Below are positions 1-5,911 of a stretch of DNA of 50,921 bases, piece after piece. The position numbers and the translations under genes were made by a program. The stretch lies in contig JAPOZO010000068.1 in the NCBI GenBank assembly GCA_026706025.1, positions 1 through 50,921 of the forward strand, in the 5' to 3' direction. Source of the DNA: Candidatus Poribacteria bacterium. Lineage in GTDB: Bacteria; Poribacteria; WGA-4E; WGA-3G. The notes below the pieces were generated by a model. That model was not told the origin of the DNA, searched no databases, and saw nothing but the letters and a program-made list of their open reading frames with translations. Position 1 is the stretch's first letter. Every line of letters begins with the position of its first letter.

Positions 1-897
1 ATAGACTTTAATATGCGGAACATTATCAAGCATGAGGCGTGCGACCGCAATGTTACGGAGATCTGTTAATCCCGTCGTTGAAGGTAGATACGCCATACGG
101 GTATTCGCAGGGTGGAAAGCGAGCGGAATAAAGGTCACAAACCCACCGGATTTATCTTGTTGTTCCCGTAGCCGGATCAGATGATCTACCCGATCCTCGT
201 TTGTTTCAAGGTGTCCATACAGCATTGTTGCATTTGTGGAAATACCGAGGCGATGTGCTATATCATGGACCTCTAACCAACCGTCAGCACTGAGTTTTCC
301 TGGACAAATTTTTTCGCGTGTCTCCTCTGCAAAAATTTCAGCACCCCCACCGGGCAAGGAATCCAAACCCGCCGCTCGTAATGCCGTTAAAACTTCTTCT
401 ATCGACATTTTAAAGATGCGTGAGAAGTGGTGGATTTCGACAGCGGTGAAAAATTTGAGGTGTACTTGTGGCATCCGTTCTTTGAGACCACGGATAATAT
501 CAAGGTAATAATCAAACGGCAGTTTAGGGTGTAATCCGCCGACACTGTGAATTTCGGTGCATCCGTGCTCTATAGAATACATCGCTTTATCTAAGAATTC
601 ATCAACACTCATTTCCCATGCCCCTTCCGTTTGCATGTTTTTTCGTGCAAAAGCACAAAAGTGGCACCGTGCGTGGAGGATACAAACATTTGAATAGTCA
701 ATGTGCTGATTGATATTATAGTAGGCAACGTTCCCATTTAAACGTTCACGGACATGGGTGGCAATAAACCCAACACCGGTAATGTCCGGGCTTTCGTAAA
801 GTGTGACCCCTTCCTCAAAAGAGAGCCGCTGTTCTGCCTTAATTTTTTCATAGATGGCAGACAATTTCGGATCCGTAAAACAACTATAGTGCTCCAT
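1..897 (-). CDS. mqnE: Aminodeoxyfutalosine synthase MqnE (radical SAM), partial
   Basis: The gene runs off the left edge, so the C-terminus is missing; about 299 codons are visible of the roughly 370 usual for the family. MqnE is a cytosolic radical SAM enzyme that makes 6-amino-6-deoxyfutalosine from 3-[(1-carboxyvinyl)oxy]benzoate in the futalosine route to menaquinone. Seen directly: an ATG at 895-897 with an AGGAT ribosome site upstream, a cysteine cluster at residues C72, C78 and C81 followed by AFARK, and family-like segments EIHSVGGLHPKLPF, KFFTAVEIHHF, LPGGGAEIF and NATMLYGHLE. The cysteine spacing reads CX5CX2C rather than the common CX3CX2C. MqnC or CofH are less likely alternatives. 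The ubiD-family gene at 10009-11454 could serve a late step of the same pathway, which is inference. Confidence 0.85.
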   Translation of the reverse strand, partial: MEHYSCFTDPKLSAIYEKIKAEQRLSFEEGVTLYESPDITGVGFIATHVRERLNGNVAYYNINQHIDYSNVCILHARCHFCAFARKNMQTEGAWEMSVDEFLDKAMYSIEHGCTEIHSVGGLHPKLPFDYYLDIIRGLKERMPQVHLKFFTAVEIHHFSRIFKMSIEEVLTALRAAGLDSLPGGGAEIFAEETREKICPGKLSADGWLEVHDIAHRLGISTNATMLYGHLETNEDRVDHLIRLREQQDKSGGFVTFIPLAFHPANTRMAYLPSTTGLTDLRNIAVARLMLDNVPHIKVY

Positions 898-975
898 TAT
901 TTTTTATCCTGATTGGTTATCAATTTTCGGCGGAACTCGCAAGCCAAAGCCTGCTATTGTAAAATTAAAAATTAC

Positions 976-1005
976 TTGACACTTGCCTCTGACTACAGGT
1001 ATTAT
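976..1005 (+). promoter_or_regulatory. Sigma-70-type promoter upstream of the isomerase gene
   Basis: TTGACA at 976-981 and TATTAT at 1000-1005 are separated by 18 bases, in an AT-rich gap between the divergent mqnE and isomerase genes. It points towards the gene starting at 1177. The predicted leader of about 165 bases contains a tandem CAGT/CAGC repeat and a palindrome. Confidence 0.6.
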
Positions 1006-1083
1006 AGCATAATAACTTTAAAGATGCAAGTCTTTTTTATCGTGAAGCTTAGAAGTAATTGGACATTAAACTGAATGGCTCTG

Positions 1084-1107
1084 AGTTGTCAGCAGTCAGC
1101 AGTCAAC
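1084..1107. repeat. Short TCAGCAGTCAGC-type intergenic repeat
   Basis: This is a tandem run of GTCAGCA-like heptamers. Similar runs occur in other gene gaps at 9892-9905, 11473-11507, 16364-16390 and 20521-20538. None lies inside a called gene. Confidence 0.55.
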
Positions 1108-1114
1108 CGTACAC

Positions 1115-1141
1115 GGTAAGAGTGGTTTGCAACCGCTCTTA
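1115..1141. repeat. GGTA-led palindrome, copy 1
   Basis: Arms TAAGAGTGGTT (1117-1127) and AACCGCTCTTA (1131-1141) pair over 11 bases with one G-T wobble around a 3-base loop. It follows the pattern C-GGTA-arm-GGTT-loop-AACC-arm also seen near 11666, 30943 and 44908, with different arm sequences. It lies in the 5' leader of the isomerase gene. Confidence 0.6.
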
Positions 1142-1176
1142 TCGGATTGGGGTATCAAAGAGGAGTAGATAAATTT

Positions 1177-1977
1177 ATGTCAAAGTTAGGACTGATTCAC
1201 TACAACTACGCCAGTAAATCGCTTGACGATTTCCTGAAATTTACGAGCGAAACGGGCTTCAGTTATGTTGAACTCCAGATCAGCGATGTATGGAATTCAG
1301 AGACGGCTGATCCTGAAAAGAACGCCGAAGCCGTGAGGGCACAAGTTGAAGGTTATGGCTTGCAAGTCTCGGCACTGGCAGCGGGGAACGATTTTGTTCT
1401 GCTCGAAGAAGAGACGATCCGTGCCCAAGTTGAGCGGATGGAACGTATTGCCGGACTCGCTAAACTGCTTGGCACTTCAGTACTCCGTACGGAAGGTGGT
1501 GCAGCGAAAGATGCTGTCCCCGAAAGTCAATGGGTCGAAGCGATGGCTGGCTGCTTAAAGCGATGCCTCGAATTTGCTGAACGCGACGCGGTCTACTTGG
1601 CTGTGGACAACCACGGTATCGTTACAAACGATGGCGATTTGCAGGTAGAACTCTTTGAGCGGGTCGGTTCCAAGTATGTCGGTGCGAATATGGATACGAT
1701 GAATTACCGCTGGGCGGGTCACGATTTAGAAACCGTAGGCAGATACTATGAAATTGTCGCGCCGTATACGTTGCACACACACCTGAAAGACGGGACAGGT
1801 TCACGTGGTGATTATCGCGGCGAGGCACTCGGCGAAGGTGAAATAGATCTCGCGAAGGCAATTCACTGCCTAAGAGAAGCGGGGTACGATGGTGTCTGGT
1901 GCTGCGAGTATGAAGGTAGAGAAAACGACGGCACGGGTCAGCGAAAAAGTTTTGCTTGGATGCAAGCGAACTTATAG
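1177..1977 (+). CDS. Sugar phosphate isomerase/epimerase family protein (xylose isomerase-like TIM barrel)
   Basis: A 266-residue cytosolic protein of the AP-endonuclease-2/xylose-isomerase-like TIM-barrel superfamily, whose members isomerise or epimerise sugars using a bound divalent metal. Metal-site segments are visible: VELQIS near the N-terminus, VDNHG in the middle, ANMDTMNYRW, LHTHLKDG and, near the C-terminus, GEGEID followed by WCCEYEG. The substrate cannot be read from the sequence. ATG 1177 is chosen over the upstream in-frame TTG at 1147 because AGGAG (1161-1165) lies about 11 bases before it and because the superfamily usually begins with a short lead into strand 1 (here KLGLIHYNYA). 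The next gene starts 9 bases downstream, so the two are probably co-transcribed. Confidence 0.85.
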   Translation: MSKLGLIHYNYASKSLDDFLKFTSETGFSYVELQISDVWNSETADPEKNAEAVRAQVEGYGLQVSALAAGNDFVLLEEETIRAQVERMERIAGLAKLLGTSVLRTEGGAAKDAVPESQWVEAMAGCLKRCLEFAERDAVYLAVDNHGIVTNDGDLQVELFERVGSKYVGANMDTMNYRWAGHDLETVGRYYEIVAPYTLHTHLKDGTGSRGDYRGEALGEGEIDLAKAIHCLREAGYDGVWCCEYEGRENDGTGQRKSFAWMQANL

Positions 1978-1986
1978 TTATTGGTA

Positions 1987-2796
1987 ATGGACAATCCATC
2001 TGGTATCATTACACTGACAACGGATTTCGGGACAAGTGATGCTTATGTTGGGATCATGAAGGGAGTGATCCTCGGCATCAATCCAGAGGTGCAGGCGGTC
2101 GATCTCACACATGCGATCCCACCGCAGGATATTCACGATGCTGCACTTTCAATCCATTCTGCGCATCGCTATTTTCCAGAAGGTACGATCCACACCATCG
2201 TCGTTGATCCGGGTGTCGGGAGCGACCGGCAGGCGGTGGTTTGCCAAACAGACCATGCTTTTTTCGTCTGTCCTGACAATGGAATATTGACCTATCTACT
2301 GCAAGAGATTGAGAACACTGGTGGACAGTCAATAAATGCGGTGGCAATTCAGAACCAGGCTTACTATCTACCAGAAGTGAGCAACACCTTCCACGGTAGA
2401 GATATTTTCGCACCTGTTGCAGCACACTTATCTCTTGGTGTGCCGCCTCTGGACATCGGTCCACCGGTGGAGGATCTCGTTCAACTCCCTGTTCCGATAC
2501 CTCAAGTCTCTGGAAGCACAATAATCGGACAAATTGTCAAAATTGATAGATTTGGGAACGCGATAACGAACATATCGGAAAGCGTGCTTGCTGGAATTGG
2601 CTCTACTTACGAGATTAGGGTTGGAGGTACGCGATTGATGCGGCTCAATCGTGCTTACGCTGAATCTGGCATCGGTAAGCCTTTGGCGATTATTGGGAGT
2701 TTTGGGTTGTTAGAAATTGCCATTAATGGTGGCAGTGCCGAAGTTAGTTTGGGGTTAAAATGGGGAGATGTCGTTGAAATTCAGAGGTATAATTGA
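1987..2796 (+). CDS. SAM hydrolase / SAM hydroxide adenosyltransferase (DUF62, chlorinase/fluorinase family)
   Basis: A 269-residue protein of the family that includes fluorinase and chlorinase. The common bacterial members use water to split S-adenosylmethionine into adenosine and methionine. Family motifs are visible: TLTTDFGTSDAYVG at the N-terminus, IPPQDIHDAA, VVDPGVGS, CPDNGIL, FHGRDIFAPVAA and, in the C-terminal domain, DRFGNAITNI. There is no halogenase-specific extension and the length is normal, so the hydrolase role is the best guess. The start is uncertain: ATG 1987 is taken, but TTG 1981 is in frame two codons earlier and neither has a clear ribosome site. Coupling to the upstream gene (stop at 1977) may supply initiation. 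Its stop codon is overlapped by the trpS promoter. Confidence 0.85.
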   Translation: MDNPSGIITLTTDFGTSDAYVGIMKGVILGINPEVQAVDLTHAIPPQDIHDAALSIHSAHRYFPEGTIHTIVVDPGVGSDRQAVVCQTDHAFFVCPDNGILTYLLQEIENTGGQSINAVAIQNQAYYLPEVSNTFHGRDIFAPVAAHLSLGVPPLDIGPPVEDLVQLPVPIPQVSGSTIIGQIVKIDRFGNAITNISESVLAGIGSTYEIRVGGTRLMRLNRAYAESGIGKPLAIIGSFGLLEIAINGGSAEVSLGLKWGDVVEIQRYN

Positions 2797-2821
2797 CATC
2801 TCAGGCTCAGCAAGGTATAAT
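2793..2821 (+). promoter_or_regulatory. Consensus promoter for trpS
   Basis: A perfect TTGACA (2793-2798), 17-base spacer and TATAAT (2816-2821). The -35 box overlaps the TGA stop (2794-2796) of the SAM hydrolase gene. Transcription should begin near 2828, giving a leader of only about 25 bases to the TTG start at 2854. Confidence 0.8.
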
Positions 2822-2853
2822 AAAGTCAGGAACAAAAAGGAGGATAAAAAAAA

Positions 2854-3849
2854 TTGAAACAGATTGCTTTAACAGGACTCAAACCGACAGGTCCCCCGCA
2901 TATCGGCAACTACCTCGGTATGCTTAAACCGTCGCTGGAACTGGCAGAACGGTATCAGGCACTCTACTTTATACCCGACTATCATGCCTTGACCACCGTC
3001 AGAGACCGTGAAGAGTTGACCAATCTCACCTATCAAGCAACAGCGACGTGGATAGCATTGGGATTAAATCCAGATGAGGTGATTATCTACCGCCAATCGG
3101 ATATTCCAGAGGTGTTTGAGTTGGCGTGGGTTTTGTCCTGTTTCACAGCAAAAGGCTTGTTGAACCGCTCGCATGCCTACAAGGCGATAGTTGATGACAA
3201 TATTGCTGAGGGACGCGAAGAGGACAAAAACATTAACATTGGACTCTTTACGTACCCGGTTTTGATGGCGGCAGATATCCTGCTCTTCGGCACACACGTT
3301 GTACCCGTCGGGCTTGACCAGCAGCAACACCTCGAAATTACGCGCGATGTCGCCCTTATCTTCAATAATACCTATGGCAACGTCTTGACAATCCCAGAAG
3401 CCGTAATTCGGAAAGAAGTGATGACTATCCCCGGTATTGATGGTAGGAAGATGAGCAAAAGTTATAACAACGTTATTCCGATCTTCGCACCGTCAAACCA
3501 AGTGCTTAAGCCCGTTAAACGTATTGTAACGGATTCCATGCGTCCCGAAGAGCCGAAAGACCCCAATGAATGCAACATCTTTGCAATCTATCAGCACTTC
3601 GCGGATGCGGATGCCGTTGCTGCGAAGCGGAAACTCTATCTTGAGGGTGGGCTTGCCTACGGTGCCATGAAACAGGAACTCTTTGAATTACTGGAATCTA
3701 CATTTGCCACGAAACGCGATCGGTATAATGACTTGATGAACAACACCGCTGAATTGGACAAAATACTTGGAGAAGGCGCGGAAAAAGCACGTGCCATCGC
3801 GGCACCGATCATGGCAAAAGTCCGTAAAGCCGTTGGTGTGCGTGGTTAA
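2854..3849 (+). CDS. trpS: Tryptophanyl-tRNA synthetase
   Basis: Class I aminoacyl-tRNA synthetase that charges tRNA-Trp with tryptophan in the cytosol; 331 residues, the normal bacterial length. The HIGH-type signature is PPHIGNYLG near residue 14, followed by YFIPDYHALT; the KMSKS loop is GRKMSKSYNN near residue 197. GLDQQQHLE and KTTVRD-like family segments are also recognisable. It begins with TTG at 2854, supported by AAGGAGGAT about 9 bases upstream and by a perfect promoter at 2793-2821 that leaves no room for an earlier start. No T-box or attenuator is visible in the very short leader, so expression is probably constitutive. The gene is followed by a small hairpin at 3859-3874. Confidence 0.96.
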   Translation: MKQIALTGLKPTGPPHIGNYLGMLKPSLELAERYQALYFIPDYHALTTVRDREELTNLTYQATATWIALGLNPDEVIIYRQSDIPEVFELAWVLSCFTAKGLLNRSHAYKAIVDDNIAEGREEDKNINIGLFTYPVLMAADILLFGTHVVPVGLDQQQHLEITRDVALIFNNTYGNVLTIPEAVIRKEVMTIPGIDGRKMSKSYNNVIPIFAPSNQVLKPVKRIVTDSMRPEEPKDPNECNIFAIYQHFADADAVAAKRKLYLEGGLAYGAMKQELFELLESTFATKRDRYNDLMNNTAELDKILGEGAEKARAIAAPIMAKVRKAVGVRG

Positions 3850-3858
3850 GCATAAAAC

Positions 3859-3874
3859 GAGGCATTGCTGCCTC
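3859..3874 (+). terminator. Weak hairpin after trpS
   Basis: GAGGCA, TTGC loop, TGCCTC form a 6-base-pair stem shortly after the trpS stop. A T-rich stretch follows only after several bases, so termination is uncertain. The rest of 3875-3996 shows nothing else recognisable. Confidence 0.35.
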
Positions 3875-3996
3875 ACCATCTCTTTTATACTGAATTATCG
3901 AAGTACATTGACATCTATTGGTAGGGTTTTTGATAGGGGGTTTCTTCGCGGTTTGGTAAAGTTCTCTGGTTCAGAAACTGTTCGGATTAATTTGCG

Positions 3997-4025
3997 TTGA
4001 AATCAATATAGAAATATGTTATAAT
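3997..4025 (+). promoter_or_regulatory. Promoter for the LamG protein gene at 4226
   Basis: TTGAAA (3997-4002), 17-base spacer and TATAAT (4020-4025). The predicted start near 4032 gives a leader of about 190 bases before ATG 4226. That leader holds no recognisable riboswitch. Confidence 0.65.
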
Positions 4026-4225
4026 TATAAAAATGGCATCGCCAGAAAAAAAAACTTGTGTTTTTATGCAAAATGTGTGAAAATGTCTATATCTCCTATT
4101 TTTAACGTTGCGGGGAACATCAGGCAGTTAATGCGCACTGATAGTTTTACAAATAGCGGATGAGTCAACGAAACAGATCCGCGCTGCGTCGCGGTAAATC
4201 TTTAAAGAAAGTGAGAGGAATTAAA

Positions 4226-5002
4226 ATGAAATTTAACGCTTTAACAGTTGTCCTGTTCAGTCTGGGACTGATGGCTTTAAGCCTCTTCATTGTCAATAGC
4301 AGTAACGCCGAAATTAGCCAGAACGATGTTGTCGGCATCTGGCTGTTCGACGATGGAGCCGGAAGCGTGGCGATGGACTCGTCAGGAAATAATAATCACG
4401 GGACGATTGTCAACGCCCCGATTTGGGTAGATGGTCGATTTGGCGGTGCCTTAGGCTTTGATGGCTCAGGCAACTGCGTGAACACCAACGCGAAACTCCT
4501 CAACGGTGTGCGTGAATTTACAGTCGTTGCTTGGGTGAAACCTGGGAATATCACCACCAATCGTGTTGGGGTGATAGGTCAGAACGACTCACCAGAATTC
4601 GGTTTTATTAACCCGACATCTGTCATGCTGTGGACACCTACAGCTGGCGGTAACGAAAATCCTTACGAACACCCGCCGGGTGAGTGGCATCATGTCGCTG
4701 CCGTTGCGACCCGAACCTTCACGAAGGTTTACGTTGATGGCAATCCGACGACGAAGGAAGGCAGCTGGATCAATCACGGCAGGTCCGATTTCAATGTGAA
4801 TATCGGTGGATGCGGCGTTTGGGACGGTAGCGGGAACTGGTTCACAGGGGCAATGGACGAGGTCGGTCTTTTCCACGCGCCTTTGACCGATGCAGATATC
4901 GTTGACCTGATGAATAACGGCTTGAACGCTTTGGGGGTTGCAGTAGAACCGGCGGGTAAACTTGCGCTAACTTGGGGGTCGCTGAAAGAAACAGAGTATT
5001 AA
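4226..5002 (+). CDS. Secreted LamG-domain protein with C-terminal TTWG-type tail
   Basis: A 258-residue exported protein. Residues 1 to about 28 form a signal peptide (MKFNALTVVLFSLGLMALS, cleavage after NSSNA). The rest is a concanavalin A/LamG-like jelly roll: GIWLFDDGAGSVAMDSSGNNNHG, FTVVAWVKPG, EWHHVAAVATRTFTKVYVDG and MDEVGLFHAPLTDADI are typical strands. Such domains often bind carbohydrate or extracellular matrix; the ligand here is unknown. After the domain comes the linker VAVEPAG and the tail KLALTWGSLKETEY, shared with five other proteins in the window. ATG 4226 is chosen over an in-frame ATG at 4160 because GAGAGGA precedes it and the signal peptide begins there. It appears to be a single-gene transcript. 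Confidence 0.85.
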   Translation: MKFNALTVVLFSLGLMALSLFIVNSSNAEISQNDVVGIWLFDDGAGSVAMDSSGNNNHGTIVNAPIWVDGRFGGALGFDGSGNCVNTNAKLLNGVREFTVVAWVKPGNITTNRVGVIGQNDSPEFGFINPTSVMLWTPTAGGNENPYEHPPGEWHHVAAVATRTFTKVYVDGNPTTKEGSWINHGRSDFNVNIGGCGVWDGSGNWFTGAMDEVGLFHAPLTDADIVDLMNNGLNALGVAVEPAGKLALTWGSLKETEY

Positions 5003-5026
5003 ACACCTCTGGACAGCGGAAATGTT

Positions 5027-5102
5027 GGGGAAATGGTACGCGTTACTATTTCCCCGCTTTGTCCCACTGTTGCACAGATAAGCCCCGGTTCGAGACCGGG
5101 GC
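5027..5102. terminator. Two hairpins between convergent genes
   Basis: The first hairpin has arms GGGGAAATGGTA (5027-5038) and TACTATTTCCCC (5044-5055) with one wobble pair. The second has arms GCCCCGGT (5082-5089) and ACCGGGGC (5095-5102). They sit between the LamG gene and the oppositely oriented RRM gene and could stop transcription from both sides. Neither has a long T tract on the plus strand. The rest of 5103-5203 shows nothing recognisable. Confidence 0.5.
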
Positions 5103-5203
5103 AAACTTATGAACCGCAGAGAACATCGTATGCCTCGCGGCATTTCCTTCCTACTTCAGAGATTCATGCAGGTGCAGTAGCACCGAAGCTAACAGGAAAC
5201 AAC

Positions 5204-5503
5204 CTATATTTCCATATCGTTGTCGTCTCTATCGTCGTACCGGCGTGGCTCGCGGCGTTCTGTGCGAGGACGCGCAGGATTGACTTTCAGGGGACGTCCC
5301 ATCATCTCTTGACCATCCAACGCTTCTATTGCTCGCTCGCCATCCTCTTGGTTTTCCATTTCAACAAATCCAAACCCTTTGGAGCGACCGTCGTACCGGT
5401 CACGGATAATCGTAGCGGTAGCAACTGGACCATACTCACCAAAGAGTGTTTCGAGGTCTTCTTCCGTGGCGGCGTAAGGCACGTTGCCAACGTAGATATT
5501 CAT
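5204..5503 (-). CDS. Small RNA-binding protein with one RRM domain
   Basis: A 99-residue cytosolic protein made of one RNA recognition motif plus a charged tail. RNP2 is IYVGNV (residues 3-8) and RNP1 is KGFGFVEM (residues 42-49), with the usual aromatic side chains for stacking on RNA bases. The tail is rich in Arg, Asp and Glu (PRTERREPRRYDDRDD). It resembles the cold-responsive Rbp proteins of cyanobacteria and RRM proteins of many Gram-negative bacteria, thought to act on mRNA folding or stability; the RNA targets are unknown. The ATG is preceded by AAGGAG. Its own promoter lies at 5857-5885, which gives an unusually long leader and suggests post-transcriptional control. Confidence 0.9.
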   Translation of the reverse strand: MNIYVGNVPYAATEEDLETLFGEYGPVATATIIRDRYDGRSKGFGFVEMENQEDGERAIEALDGQEMMGRPLKVNPARPRTERREPRRYDDRDDNDMEI

Positions 5504-5850
5504 CTCGTTTCTCCTTTTAGAAACTATATGTACCCTAACCCGACATTATAAGCACTTACGGTATACCCGCAGAACACACGGTGCGTCCATGCGAACCGAT
5601 ATTTTTCAGCATAGCGGCATAGGGTAATGAAAATACGGGAAAATGAGAAACTGAGCACTGTCAGCATTTTCAAAGGCAGAAATTTGGCAGCAAGCGTAGG
5701 AAAGATTTCAAAATTAGCGATCATCAATCTCTTTTCGGAACCCTTGGCCCCTCTCACAAAAGAGAGCAGTTTTGGTTCCAAACCGTAAAACTGTCAAAAC
5801 ACTACTCGTAACTTTGCCAGCGGACACTATCACATTTTCCTTAAAATGTA
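5504..5850 (-). promoter_or_regulatory. Long structured 5' leader of the RRM gene
   Basis: The promoter at 5857-5885 and the RRM start at 5503 define a leader of about 345 bases. Read on the minus strand it opens with TACATTTT-AAGG-AAAATGT, a hairpin at the very 5' end. Next come CAGTTTT...AAAACTG enclosing GGTT...AACC, then CTCTC-TTTTGT-GAGAG. A long folded leader is typical of cold-shock mRNAs. An 85-codon TTG-initiated reading frame (5524-5781) lies inside it but has no convincing ribosome site. Confidence 0.5.
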
Positions 5851-5856
5851 CCATAA

Positions 5857-5885
5857 ATTATATCACAACCTTTGCCGTTTGTCAA
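5857..5885 (-). promoter_or_regulatory. Consensus promoter for the RRM gene
   Basis: On the minus strand, TTGACA (5885-5880), a 17-base spacer and TATAAT (5862-5857). It lies just downstream of the polA stop codon and fires towards the RRM gene. Confidence 0.75.
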
Positions 5886-5911
5886 TTTTAAATTTCATTT
5901 TTAGAAAATTT

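Noticed and set aside
5082-5102. Sequence resembling a tRNA T-arm (CCCGG-TTCGAGA-CCGGG)
   Set aside because: No matching acceptor, D or anticodon arms can be drawn in the flanks and no CCA end is present. A terminator hairpin between convergent genes explains it.
5033-5551. 172-codon plus-strand frame antisense to the RRM gene
   Set aside because: It covers the whole RRM gene, which has clear RNP motifs and a ribosome site. The plus-strand product has no recognisable features.
5524-5781. 85-codon reading frame on the minus strand upstream of the RRM gene
   Set aside because: TTG start without a convincing ribosome site, no recognisable domain, and located in the folded leader of the RRM gene. 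It is kept only as part of that leader.
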